64,000 bases of DNA from Microbacterium timonense. Lineage in GTDB: Bacteria > Actinomycetota > Actinomycetes > Actinomycetales > Microbacteriaceae. The stretch is taken from the NCBI RefSeq assembly GCF_900292075.1, contig NZ_OLMV01000002.1, forward strand, positions 434,001-498,000. The letters are read 5' to 3'. Each line of letters opens with the position of its first letter. Positions within the stretch are counted from its first letter, which is position 1. Shown in pieces: positions 43,877-52,285 of the stretch. The notes beneath the pieces were generated by a model. That model made no database searches and was not told the origin of the DNA. It was given only the letters and a program-made list of their open reading frames with translations. A program made the translations under genes and the position numbers.

Positions 43877-43895
43877 CCCCGCGGCTCAGGCGGGG
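43877..43895. terminator. Short hairpin between convergent genes
   Basis: CCCCGC pairs with GCGGGG around a loop that includes the stop codon of the minus-strand gene. The stem is weak (6 bp) and lacks a T-tract, so it is only a possible terminator. Confidence 0.35.
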
Positions 43896-45037
43896 ATGAC
43901 CACCGCCTTCGCCCGCGAACTCGTGGCGGGATCGGCTAGACCCCCGAGCACCTGCTCGAGGGGCCATCGCTTGCCGATCATCGCGCGAAGATCGATCCTC
44001 CCCCGGGCATGGAGTTCGACCACGGGCTGGTAGCCGCCGACATGACCCATGCTGAAGGTCTGGGTGGCTCCTTGAACCATTGCGGCGATCGGCGAGAAGG
44101 GTGCCGCCGGGCCTCCGACCCCGAGGTGCACGATGTGCCCGCCCACCCCGAGCACTCGCTGGATCGTCGGAAGCACCTCACTCGCAGCGCCGGTCGCGTC
44201 GACCGCCACATCCACCCCGATCCCGCGAGTGGCGCGTAGGACGGTCGTGCCGGATTCGGCCGCGGAGTCCGCGCAGACCTCGTCCGCGCCCAGGAGCCTC
44301 GCGAGCTCTGCGCGCTCTTCGATCTCGTCGACCGCGATGACCGTCGCGGCCCCCGCGCACCTCGCGAGTGCCACGGCCGCCAGCCCGAGCGGGCCGCACC
44401 CGAAGACGGCGACACTGACGCCGGGTCGAAGATGCCGATCCTTCTCGAACAGGGCTAGATACGCGACGGCGGCCGGTTCGCAGAGCACGCCGATGTCGAA
44501 GACGGCGTCCGCGTCGAACGTGGGGCGAAGGGATTCCAGAGAGTGGACATAAGCCTGCGGGGCCACGGCATACTCGGCGATCCCCCCGTCGAGTGTGAAG
44601 CCGGCGAAGTCCGCCTGCTGGCACGAGTTCGGCAGCAGCATCCGGCAGGCCGTGCAATGTCCACACGGGCGCAGGGCCTGAACCGCGACAGCGTCGCCCG
44701 GGCGCAGCCGGTCGACCGCGGTACCGACTTCGACGACCTCCCCCGAGAACTCGTGGCCCGGAATGACGGGGAGGCCCATCCGGTACGGCAGCATCACATA
44801 CCCTTCGGCGTCCTCGCGCGTCATCCGCAGCGTGGAAACGGCCAAACCTGCCGCTCGAACGCGAACGACGACGTCGTCTGCCGAAGCAATCGCGGGTCGC
44901 TCGACGTCGGTCACGCGCCACGAGGGGTGCCGCCATACCTGACGGGCCTCGCGCGCCCACCGTCCTTCGACCTCCTCCGCCGTCAACTCGTAGCCGGACC
45001 GAGGCTTCCATTCCCCGTTGAGTACCAACGCACGCAT
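43886..45037 (-). CDS. MDR-family dehydrogenase lacking the catalytic zinc Cys
   Basis: A 383-residue paralogue of the zinc dehydrogenase at 32402, with the same N-terminal extension (GEWKPRSGYELTAEE) and blocks. It retains PGHEFSGEV and the structural zinc cluster PCGHCTACRMLLPNSC, and the NAD(P) fold AVFGCGPLGLAAVALA. However, the position of the catalytic Cys (CGSD in the paralogue) reads AVST in AAGLAVSTLRM. It may be a zinc-deficient reductase or have another role. It is divergent from the GntR gene at 45142. Confidence 0.85.
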   Translation of the reverse strand: MRALVLNGEWKPRSGYELTAEEVEGRWAREARQVWRHPSWRVTDVERPAIASADDVVVRVRAAGLAVSTLRMTREDAEGYVMLPYRMGLPVIPGHEFSGEVVEVGTAVDRLRPGDAVAVQALRPCGHCTACRMLLPNSCQQADFAGFTLDGGIAEYAVAPQAYVHSLESLRPTFDADAVFDIGVLCEPAAVAYLALFEKDRHLRPGVSVAVFGCGPLGLAAVALARCAGAATVIAVDEIEERAELARLLGADEVCADSAAESGTTVLRATRGIGVDVAVDATGAASEVLPTIQRVLGVGGHIVHLGVGGPAAPFSPIAAMVQGATQTFSMGHVGGYQPVVELHARGRIDLRAMIGKRWPLEQVLGGLADPATSSRAKAVVIPA

Positions 45038-45070
45038 GTCGAACCCATCTGAACGGCGGTTTTGCGAATA

Positions 45071-45080
45071 GTCTGATAAT
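45071..45080. promoter_or_regulatory. GTCTGATAAT element between the divergent dehydrogenase and GntR genes
   Basis: GTCTGA matches the core of the island motif; the rest does not. It is 62 bases before the gntR start and 34 before the dehydrogenase start, so it may allow autoregulation. Confidence 0.4.
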
Positions 45081-45141
45081 AGTCAACGTCCGAGCAAACG
45101 CCGGACTCGCTGCACGCACGGACCTAACCGGAGGCGAACGA

Positions 45142-45900
45142 GTGAACGATAAGATCAGCCCCATGTTCACGCCAGACCGCGTTCGCCGACCCCGCGAACA
45201 GGTGGAGAAGCAGTTGCGAGACGCGATCGTCTCGGGGACGTTCAAGAAGGGGGAACGGCTGCCGAGCGAAGCGACTCTCGCTCAGGACTTCCAGGTCAGC
45301 CGAACGACCGTCCGCGAGGCGCTGCGTGTCCTCGTCTCAGAGGGTCTGATCTCGAAGGTCCCAGGCGCAGGTGGCGGCAGCTTCGTTCAGAACGTCGACC
45401 ATGACTCGCTGCGAAATCTGCTCTCCGGGTCATTGGAGACGATCTTGAAGTTCGGCGCCCTCACGCTCGATGAGGTGACGGTCGTGCGGCGCCTTCTCGA
45501 GGTCCCAGCAGCGCGACTCGCAGCCGACCACCGGACCCCGGAGCAGGCCGCCGAGCTGCAGACGCTGATCGCACGGCAAGACGCCATCGTCGCGGACTCG
45601 GGCCGCGACAGCCGCGACCCCGAGCAGTTCGAGATCGGCCAGTCGATTTACACGATCGTCGGAGAAGCGAGCGGCAACCGACTACTGGGTTCGTTCATCG
45701 CCGCCATCAGCCAGGTCACGATCGGCGTCTACATGCGGGAGCTTCCCGCCGACGAGGCCGAGCAGGCCCGTGAGGTCACCCGCTCGCTCGTCGATGCCAT
45801 CGTCGCCGGAGATGCCGACCTGGCCGAGGAGACGATGGCAACGGCACTCGGGCAGATCGAGGACCGCCACCGCCTCGCGGCGTCCCGAGCCGACCGCTGA
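45142..45900 (+). CDS. GntR family regulator, FadR/FCD type, with altered metal site
   Basis: A 252-residue GntR regulator. The winged helix is at about residues 15-80 (RLPSEATLAQDFQVSRTTVR, then ALRVLVSEGLISKVPGAGGG). An all-helical FCD ligand domain follows. FCD proteins usually bind a metal through Asp and His in D-x-x-x-F-H; here the position reads EIGQSIYTIVGEASGN, so the Asp is Glu and the His is lost. The paralogue at 51408 keeps F-H. GTG 45142 has GGAGG upstream. It probably binds the GTCYRA-type sites of the island. Confidence 0.9.
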   Translation: MNDKISPMFTPDRVRRPREQVEKQLRDAIVSGTFKKGERLPSEATLAQDFQVSRTTVREALRVLVSEGLISKVPGAGGGSFVQNVDHDSLRNLLSGSLETILKFGALTLDEVTVVRRLLEVPAARLAADHRTPEQAAELQTLIARQDAIVADSGRDSRDPEQFEIGQSIYTIVGEASGNRLLGSFIAAISQVTIGVYMRELPADEAEQAREVTRSLVDAIVAGDADLAEETMATALGQIEDRHRLAASRADR

Positions 45901-46005
45901 AGCCCTCGCGCTCGCCGCACGAAACCTGGTGGCGCCGCCTCCTCTGTCCAGGAGTGGCGTTGGTCGCTAAATGTCCATCTTTTGCCTTTGGTCTCTAGGT
46001 TGATA

Positions 46006-46015
46006 GTCTGACTCT
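46006..46015. promoter_or_regulatory. GTCTGACTCT element upstream of FAH gene
   Basis: GTC-T-GAC is a perfect odd palindrome matching the island core; it lies 45 bases before the FAH gene start, next to a TTGATAGT -10-like stretch. Confidence 0.45.
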
Positions 46016-46050
46016 TGTCGGGTATTCACCCATTCAGAATTGGAGATCAA

Positions 46051-46941
46051 ATGAAGCTGGCTTCTCTGCGGACGGAAGCGGGCATCGTCGCCGCAGCCGT
46101 CGTCGGTGACGAGATCGTGGATCTGAGCGTCGCCGCACCGCAACTCCCTGACGATGTGGTCGAGATCCTGGCCCTCGGGCCCACCGGGGCGGAAGCTGTG
46201 CAGCAGGCCGTTGAAAGCGGTGCGGGACGGGCGCCTCTCGACCTCCAGCGGCTGGAGTCGCCCGTGCTGAATCCCCCGAAGTTCATCGCCATCGGCAAGA
46301 ACTACATCGAGCACGTCCGGGAGATCGGCGAGGAGATGCCGACCGACCCCACCGTGTTCGCGAAGTGGAACAACACGATCGCCGCACCGTACGCGGAAGT
46401 ACAGGTCCCGGCCGTGTCCGACAAGCTGGACTTCGAGTGCGAGCTCGGGGTGGTCATCGGGCGCCGGGCGAAGCACGTCTCGAAGGAGAACGCGGCGAGT
46501 GTCATCGCGGGCTTCACCGTCATCAACGACTACAGCGTCCGCGACTACCAGATGCGCGGCGGTCAGTGGGTGCTCGGCAAGTCGTTCGACGGCCACGGCG
46601 TTGTCGGTCCGTGGGTGATCACGCCGGACGAAGTAGATCCCCACAACCTCCCGATTCGCACGATCGTGAACGGCGAGGTGCGGCAGGAGTCCAATACGAA
46701 GAACCTCATCTTCGACGTGTACACCCTGATCGCTGAGCTCTCCTCCGCCGCGACCCTGGAACCCGGCGACCTCATCGCCACCGGAACGCCGGGCGGAGTG
46801 GGTGTCATGGAGGGCCGCTATCTGGCGCCTGGGGACGTCGTCCGCGTCGAGATCGACGGGATCGGCGCGATCGAGAATGTGATCGTTCAGGAGCCGCCCC
46901 CCGTCGAGCGGATCGAGGCGCCGAGCACTCTGTACGTCTGA
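46051..46941 (+). CDS. Fumarylacetoacetate hydrolase family protein
   Basis: A 296-residue FAH-fold enzyme. The substrate and metal region shows FIAIGKNYIEHVREIGEEMP, LDFECELGVVIGRR (two metal Glu) and NDYSVRDYQMR (metal Asp), then GDLIATGTPGGVG. Members hydrolyse acylpyruvates or isomerise/decarboxylate 2-hydroxymuconate-type products of ring cleavage. In this island it could act after the extradiol dioxygenase at 56103. If it releases acetoacetate, the CoA ligase at 49274 would use it (inference). ATG 46051 is preferred to 46015. It has its own motif-bearing promoter and a strong terminator. Confidence 0.9.
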   Translation: MKLASLRTEAGIVAAAVVGDEIVDLSVAAPQLPDDVVEILALGPTGAEAVQQAVESGAGRAPLDLQRLESPVLNPPKFIAIGKNYIEHVREIGEEMPTDPTVFAKWNNTIAAPYAEVQVPAVSDKLDFECELGVVIGRRAKHVSKENAASVIAGFTVINDYSVRDYQMRGGQWVLGKSFDGHGVVGPWVITPDEVDPHNLPIRTIVNGEVRQESNTKNLIFDVYTLIAELSSAATLEPGDLIATGTPGGVGVMEGRYLAPGDVVRVEIDGIGAIENVIVQEPPPVERIEAPSTLYV

Positions 46942-46954
46942 GATGGCGACGCGA

Positions 46955-46993
46955 AAGGGGCGGGGGGGGGGCGCCCCCCCCCCCCCGCCCCTT
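46955..46993. terminator. Extreme G-run/C-run hairpin between convergent genes
   Basis: AAGGGGC is followed by ten G (46962-46971), CG, thirteen C (46974-46986), then GCCCCTT. It folds as one long GC stem with almost no loop and lies between the FAH gene (stop 46941) and the monooxygenase gene (stop 47002). It can terminate both. The unequal run lengths suggest slippage in the cell or in sequencing. Confidence 0.75.
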
Positions 46994-47001
46994 CTGCAAC
47001 C

Positions 47002-48240
47002 TCAACTCACCCCGAGCTCGAGGGTGGACCACGCCCGCGCCATCGTGTCCTCGATGATCATGTTGACGTGGCCCCACGCCTGGGAGAGGTCGCGGTACGC
47101 GCGCTCCATGCGCTCGCCGTTCACGGAAGCGCTCGAGCCGGCGGTGCGATAGATCGTCTCCTCGACGGTGCTCCACGCCAGCCGCGTAGCCTCCCGGCAC
47201 ATCATGTTGATCATCATGTCTTCCTTGGTGGTGAAGGGTTCGCCACCACTCGCCGCTCGGGCGCAGATCTCCATCCAACGCTCGGCCGCATCGTTGACGA
47301 TTGCCTGTGCAGAGTTGAGTCGCACCGACGCCAGGCCATACCAGCGCTGGTAATCCGGGTCGTAGAGTCGAGCCGCGGGCGCGCGACCGGCATCGCCGGC
47401 TGTCTTCCGCTCATGGAGGAGGCGTTCGTACTCATCCAACGCACCGAACGCTCCTCCGATGAAGACGGTGGCGAGGTCGAGGCCGAAGAAGCCCTGCCCC
47501 GGGGCGAGATGCATGGGGTTGCCGTGCAGCTCGAAACCGGGAGAGGTGGATGACGTCTTGAGGTCGACCTGCATGGTCTTCTCGAGGACGTAGCCTTCGG
47601 GCAGCCGGGCATCCCGGAACACGATGGTATTTGAGCCGCTCCCCTTGAGTCCCAGCGTGCGGCCCCAGTCGTCCAGGATCTCGTAGCGATCACGCGGCGC
47701 GATGAAGAACACCTGCCCCCGGGGCTTTCCGTCGTCGCCCATCTCGAACGCCTGACCGAGGTAGTGGGTCGAGTACGGACTCCCCGACGAGTAGGGATGG
47801 GTGGTGTTGAGCGTCCAGGTGCGGTCATCGTTGCGAAGTGCGGGACCACCGGGCCGGGCGGTCGACGGAATCACCACGTGCCCGTCCGCGAAGATCTCGT
47901 CCTGCACCTCCTTCGGCCAGAGCGACGCCACCAGCAGCGCGTGGCTCGCCCCCAGCGTCAGGCACCAGCCGGTCGACATGCAGCCACGGGCGATGGATCC
48001 CATCACCTTCAGGAAGCTCGGCATGTCGTAGGCATAGCCCCCGTAGAGCCGCGGGATCAGGAGCTTGTACAGACCTGCGTCGCGAAACTCCTGATGACGC
48101 TCCGGGGAATAGGTGGTTCGCGCCTCCACCGAGGCCTGCTCCTCGATCAGGCTGGGGCGGATGCGCTCGGCGAAGGCGAGCGCATCCTTCAGAGGGAGCT
48201 CGCCGGAGACATCTGGACTCGCGCTGACGGTCATGCCCAT
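47002..48240 (-). CDS. Acyl-CoA-dehydrogenase-fold flavin-dependent monooxygenase, oxygenase component
   Basis: A protein of about 412 residues related to the oxygenase part of two-component aromatic hydroxylases (HpaH/HsaA group). It shows EFRDAGLYKLLIPRLYGGYA, SIARGCMSTGWCLTLGASHA, and a long C-terminal helical domain (AWSTVEETIYRTAGSSA). It would use reduced flavin from the reductase at 42645. It is only distantly similar to the N-terminal half of the 34266 fusion. The frame begins at 48258, but a motif copy overlaps that ATG and no ribosome-binding site is clear, so ATG 48240 is preferred. Confidence 0.82.
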   Translation of the reverse strand: MGMTVSASPDVSGELPLKDALAFAERIRPSLIEEQASVEARTTYSPERHQEFRDAGLYKLLIPRLYGGYAYDMPSFLKVMGSIARGCMSTGWCLTLGASHALLVASLWPKEVQDEIFADGHVVIPSTARPGGPALRNDDRTWTLNTTHPYSSGSPYSTHYLGQAFEMGDDGKPRGQVFFIAPRDRYEILDDWGRTLGLKGSGSNTIVFRDARLPEGYVLEKTMQVDLKTSSTSPGFELHGNPMHLAPGQGFFGLDLATVFIGGAFGALDEYERLLHERKTAGDAGRAPAARLYDPDYQRWYGLASVRLNSAQAIVNDAAERWMEICARAASGGEPFTTKEDMMINMMCREATRLAWSTVEETIYRTAGSSASVNGERMERAYRDLSQAWGHVNMIIEDTMARAWSTLELGVS

Positions 48241-48249
48241 GAGACTAAC

Positions 48250-48259
48250 ATCCGACATT
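48250..48259. promoter_or_regulatory. Island motif, 9/10 copy (ATCCGACATT)
   Basis: This copy lies directly upstream of (or over the first possible start of) the oxygenase gene on the minus strand. ATCGGATG repeats just before it. Confidence 0.5.
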
Positions 48260-48290
48260 CATCATCCGATCTGTTGTTCTGACGTTCCGG

Positions 48291-49061
48291 TCACGGAACG
48301 GTGAGGCCGCCGTCGATCACCAGGACCTGGCCGGTCATGTAATCGGACTCGGGCCCGGCGAGATGGAGAAGCCACGGCACCAGCTCAGAGGGCTCGCCCA
48401 TTCGTCGAGCCGGGATCGTCTTCAGCACTTTGCCGTAGAACTCGTCGTTGCCACGGAGTTCCGCGTTGATGTCGGAGACGAAGTAGCCGGGCGCCAGCGC
48501 GTTGACTTGGATGCCGTATCTCGCCCACTCCACCGCCAGCGATTTCGTCAGTGCGATGATGCCCGCTTTCGACGCCGCATAGGCACCGTGATGGGGTACG
48601 CCCACGATCGCGAAGTTCGATGCGATGTTGACGATCTTTCCCGAGCCTTGCGCAACCAGGTGCCTTCCCGCGGCCTTGGTCACGAGGAAGTTCCCGCGGA
48701 GATTGGTTTCGACGATCCGGTCCCAGTCATCGACGGACTGGTCGAGGAGGGGGACGCTGCTCAGCACTCCCGCGTTGTTGACCACGATGTCGATGCGCCC
48801 GAACTTCGTGCGAGTCGCCTCGACGAATTCTTCGACGGATGACTCGTCCGTGACGTCGGTGACGCACGCGATCGCACGCTCTCCCTCGGCCTCGGCGTTG
48901 GCCACGATCTCGTCTAATGCGGACTTCGTGCGTCCGGCGACCCCCACCGCGGCGCCGGCGCGAAGCAACGATTCGGCCATCTCCCGGCCGAGTCCACGTC
49001 CGGCGCCGGTCACGATGGCCACTTTGCCCGCGAGGGGTCTTCCCACCGAAATATCGTTCAA
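48291..49061 (-). CDS. Short-chain dehydrogenase/reductase
   Basis: A 256-residue SDR. The cofactor motif is TGAGRGLGREMAE near residue 18, followed by NNAGVLSS, the catalytic Ser in NIASNF, the Tyr-Lys pair in HGAYAASKAGIIALT, and ALAPGYFVSDI. It would interconvert a ring or side-chain alcohol and ketone with NAD(P). TTG 49061 is chosen as start because AGGAGAG lies just upstream and the protein then begins at the family's usual distance from the cofactor motif. It precedes the monooxygenase gene on the same strand. Confidence 0.9.
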   Translation of the reverse strand: MNDISVGRPLAGKVAIVTGAGRGLGREMAESLLRAGAAVGVAGRTKSALDEIVANAEAEGERAIACVTDVTDESSVEEFVEATRTKFGRIDIVVNNAGVLSSVPLLDQSVDDWDRIVETNLRGNFLVTKAAGRHLVAQGSGKIVNIASNFAIVGVPHHGAYAASKAGIIALTKSLAVEWARYGIQVNALAPGYFVSDINAELRGNDEFYGKVLKTIPARRMGEPSELVPWLLHLAGPESDYMTGQVLVIDGGLTVP

Positions 49062-49196
49062 GGTCTCTCCTGTTCGCCGTCCGGTGGACACCGGCATCCG
49101 GCCGTGGGCAACGCCGACTCCTCAGCGGTGCGTTCGCGGACTTCCTCGTCGTGGATCCGCCAGCGTCAACAGTCCAGCATTTGCACGTTGACCTAG

Positions 49197-49222
49197 TTTG
49201 GACATTCGTGAGACCGTAAGTC
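49197..49222. promoter_or_regulatory. Shared elements in the divergent SDR / CoA ligase promoter region
   Basis: TTTGGACATT (49197-49206, 7/10 of the island motif) followed by AGACCGTAAGTC (49211-49222), a 12-mer identical to 36608-36619. The gene starts are 49061 (minus) and 49274 (plus). Confidence 0.45.
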
Positions 49223-49273
49223 AAGTACGGACCGCCCCGACTACGACGTCCGGAGCGAAAGCGGAGACCCTTC

Positions 49274-51262
49274 ATGACACAGCATTCCCCTGACTCGCTG
49301 TCGCCCCACGGGCCGGCGTGGACCCCCGACCCTGAGAGGGTGAAGGACAGCAGAATCGTGGCCTTCACCAAGCAAGTGGAGGCCCGCCACCACGTCGATC
49401 TTCCCGACTACGACAGTCTGTGGAACTGGTCGGTCGACAACCTCCCGGAGTTCTGGGCAGAGCTCTGGGCGTTCTTCGACATGCGATCGAGTTCTCCCTA
49501 TGGCCAGGTCCTGGACTCGATGCGCATGCCGGGCGCCAACTGGTTTCTGGGCGCGCGGTTGAACTATGTGAGCCACGTGTTCCGAGACAGGAACCCGGAT
49601 GATGTCGCGATCATCGAGGTGCTCGAGGACGGGCACTCCAGCGCGGTGACGTGGCGGGACTTGGAACGCCGGGTCGCCGACGTCGCCGACGCCTTCGATG
49701 CTCTCGGGGTCGCTCCGGGCGACCGGGTCGCCGGATATGTGTCGAACACTTCCTCAGCGATCGTGGCCTTCCTTGCCACAGCCTCTCTCGGTGCCGTGTG
49801 GTCTTGTTGCGGCACCGACTACGCCGCGGACGCCGCAGCCAAGAGACTCGCTCAGCTGGAGCCCAAGATCCTCGTGGCCGCCGACGGGTACTACTTCGGC
49901 GGAAAGTCGTTCGACCGACGTACTGATGCGGTCGGCCTCGCCGACATGCTTCCGACGATCGAGCACGTCGTCCACATCGCACACCTCGGTCTGGAGACTC
50001 CCGCTTACGGCCCACCCGTCCTCGAGTGGGACTCCCTCCCCGCCTCCCCCCGCGGTCTGGAGCCGCTCCAGGTTCCGTTCGACCACCCGCTCTGGGTGCT
50101 GTACTCCTCAGGCACGACGGGAATCCCGAAGGGAATCGTTCACGGCCACGGCGGGATCACTCTCGACGCTCAGAAGAACTTGGGCCTCCAGATGGACATG
50201 ACGTCGAAGGATCGGCTCTTCTGGTACACGTCTCCGAACTGGATGATGTGGAACTTCGTCGTCAACGCGCTGCTGCTGGGATCTTCGGTCGTGATCTACG
50301 ACGGCAGTCCCACCTACCCCTCTGTCGGACGTCTTTGGGAGATAGCGGACGCCTCTGATGCGACGATCCTCGGGGCGAGTCCCGGCTATCTCCAAGCATG
50401 CGAGCGGGCGGGCTACCGGGTCCCGCCGTCGCCCAAGCTCCGCATGATCGGCGCCACCGGCTCGCCGGTCCCTCCGAGCGCCTTCGCGTGGGTCCGCGCT
50501 CAGCTCGGTGGCGACGTACCCCTTGTCTCGATGTCGGGCGGCACCGACATCTGCTCGGCCCTCGCGTCTGGAGCAGCCAATAAGGCCATCTGGCCGGGTG
50601 AGCTGCCGGCCAGAGCCCTCGGCATGGCGGTCGAGACATGGGACGAGACCGGCCAGCCGGTGGAAGGGAAAGTGGGTGAGCTGGTCGTCACCAAACCCAT
50701 GCCGTCGATGCCGGTGAAGCTCTGGAACGACCCGGATGGGAGCAAATACAAGTCGGCATACTTCGACGTCTATCCCGGCGTATGGCGCCACGGAGACTGG
50801 GCGACCATCACCGATCATGGATCCGTCATCATCCACGGGCGTTCCGATGCCACGCTCAACCGGTTCGGCGTCCGGCTCGGCAGCAGCGACATCTATGACG
50901 TGGTGGAGAGGCAGCCCGGAATCGTGGAGTCGCTGGTGGTGGGTATCGAGCTGCCGGACGGTGGCTACTGGATGCCGCTGTTCGTCGTGCTCGAGCCCGG
51001 CACGGTGCTGGACGACGAGCTGCGCAGATCGATCGCCACGGCCATCAGGGTGGCCACCTCACCCCGGCACGTACCCGATGAGATCATCGCGGTCCCGGCC
51101 GTCCCCCACACCCGTACAGGAAAGAAGCTCGAGGTACCGATCAAGCGCATCCTGCAGGGAATGCCGCCCGAGGACGCCGTCAGTCGGGACGCCGTGGACG
51201 ACGTCGCCGCACTCGACAGCTTCGCAGCGCTCCGTTGGAGAACCCCCGCGTCGACGGGCTGA
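49274..51262 (+). CDS. Acetoacetate--CoA ligase
   Basis: A 662-residue adenylate-forming enzyme that makes acetoacetyl-CoA from acetoacetate, CoA and ATP. The N-terminal linker (LWNWSVDNLPEFWAELWAFF) is diagnostic of the acetoacetyl-CoA synthetase branch. The P-loop is YSSGTTGIPKGIVHGHGG, then MSGGTDICSALASG and GVWRHGDWATI with the conserved Asp, and the C-terminal catalytic Lys is in HTRTGKKLEVP. With the thiolase at 57010 it would convert acetoacetate into two acetyl-CoA. Closely related acids could also be substrates. It is divergent from the SDR gene. Confidence 0.9.
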   Translation: MTQHSPDSLSPHGPAWTPDPERVKDSRIVAFTKQVEARHHVDLPDYDSLWNWSVDNLPEFWAELWAFFDMRSSSPYGQVLDSMRMPGANWFLGARLNYVSHVFRDRNPDDVAIIEVLEDGHSSAVTWRDLERRVADVADAFDALGVAPGDRVAGYVSNTSSAIVAFLATASLGAVWSCCGTDYAADAAAKRLAQLEPKILVAADGYYFGGKSFDRRTDAVGLADMLPTIEHVVHIAHLGLETPAYGPPVLEWDSLPASPRGLEPLQVPFDHPLWVLYSSGTTGIPKGIVHGHGGITLDAQKNLGLQMDMTSKDRLFWYTSPNWMMWNFVVNALLLGSSVVIYDGSPTYPSVGRLWEIADASDATILGASPGYLQACERAGYRVPPSPKLRMIGATGSPVPPSAFAWVRAQLGGDVPLVSMSGGTDICSALASGAANKAIWPGELPARALGMAVETWDETGQPVEGKVGELVVTKPMPSMPVKLWNDPDGSKYKSAYFDVYPGVWRHGDWATITDHGSVIIHGRSDATLNRFGVRLGSSDIYDVVERQPGIVESLVVGIELPDGGYWMPLFVVLEPGTVLDDELRRSIATAIRVATSPRHVPDEIIAVPAVPHTRTGKKLEVPIKRILQGMPPEDAVSRDAVDDVAALDSFAALRWRTPASTG

Positions 51263-51407
51263 CGGGGACGACGATGGGAGACCGCCTGCACTCGTCGACT
51301 CGCGTGGCCCTGAAGCCCCCTGTCTGTCGTTGGACTATGATCTGAGTCACCGGACGGAGTCCTGAATTGGACAGCTTTCCGCTGATTCCGGCAACGATGG
51401 GTGGGAA

Positions 51408-52109
51408 ATGTCTAACGTCAAACTGGAGCCCGTGCTGAGGCCGCGTCAGCAGGTGGAGCGCCAGTTGCGGGAAGCCATCACCGCGTCGGAGTTCAAGAGC
51501 GGCGATCGCCTTCCCACGGAAGCCGAACTTGCAGAGAACTTCGGCGTGAGTCGATCGACCGTCCGCGAGGCGCTGCGGTCCCTGGTTGCCGAAGGTCTCA
51601 TCACCAAGGCGCGCGGTTCGAACGGCGGAAGCTTCGTTCAGACTCCCGACCACGACTCGCTCGAGAATCTCCTCAGCGGGACCATGCGCACGATCCTCGC
51701 CCTGGGAACGGTCTCCTTCGACGACGTCTCGAGCGTGCGGGAGATGCTGGAAGTACCCGCCGCACGATTCGCGGCAGCCAACCGCAGCGCCGACGACCTC
51801 GACCTGCTCAGCGATGTCCTCGACCGTCAGCGCACCACGACGGTGCACGATCCCCTCGTGCCCACCCTGGACATCACATTCCACGGGGCGATCGCCGCTG
51901 CGTCGGGCAACCGCGCGCTCTCGGCGTTCGTCGCCGCGCTCCATCGCACCACGCAGCCGGTCACCTTCGTGCGTCTCGGCCCCGAGGAAGGCCGAGAGAC
52001 CGTCCTCCAGCACATGGCGATCGTCGACGCCATCCGGAAGCAGGACGCCGATCGCGCGGCGGAGGCCATGAGAAAGCATCTCGACTACGTTCGCGACCTG
52101 GCCCTGTAG
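51408..52109 (+). CDS. GntR family regulator, FadR/FCD type
   Basis: A 233-residue paralogue of the GntR protein at 45142, sharing most of the winged helix (RLPTEAELAENFGVSRSTVR; ARGSNGGSFVQTPDHDSLEN). The FCD domain keeps the metal-type residues in TLDITFHGAIAAASGN, unlike its paralogue. Such regulators usually repress and release DNA on binding an organic acid or acyl-CoA. The upstream region carries GTTGGAC (51329-51335) and TTGGACAG (51367), suggesting autoregulation. Two motif copies follow its stop and precede the ribose-type transporter. Confidence 0.9.
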   Translation: MSNVKLEPVLRPRQQVERQLREAITASEFKSGDRLPTEAELAENFGVSRSTVREALRSLVAEGLITKARGSNGGSFVQTPDHDSLENLLSGTMRTILALGTVSFDDVSSVREMLEVPAARFAAANRSADDLDLLSDVLDRQRTTTVHDPLVPTLDITFHGAIAAASGNRALSAFVAALHRTTQPVTFVRLGPEEGRETVLQHMAIVDAIRKQDADRAAEAMRKHLDYVRDLAL

Positions 52110-52112
52110 AAC

Positions 52113-52156
52113 GTCTGACATTCGCTCTTTGTTGACAAGGGGTATAGTCCGACATT
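52113..52156. promoter_or_regulatory. Two direct copies of the island motif around a -35 box
   Basis: GTCTGACATT (52113-52122) and GTCCGACATT (52147-52156, perfect) are 34 bases apart. A consensus -35 TTGACA (52132-52137) lies between them, and the second copy covers the expected -10 spacer. Binding would block the promoter of the transporter operon starting at 52286. Confidence 0.7.
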
Positions 52157-52285
52157 AGTGTTGGGGTATTCGAGTCGTGAGCGTCTCGCTGCCGGCATCC
52201 TCAACGGATAACCGACAAGCGCTCCCGGCTCGACCGCCTCCGCATCGGCGCGCGAGGCAAGAGAGCCCGAACTCAGGAGCGCATG

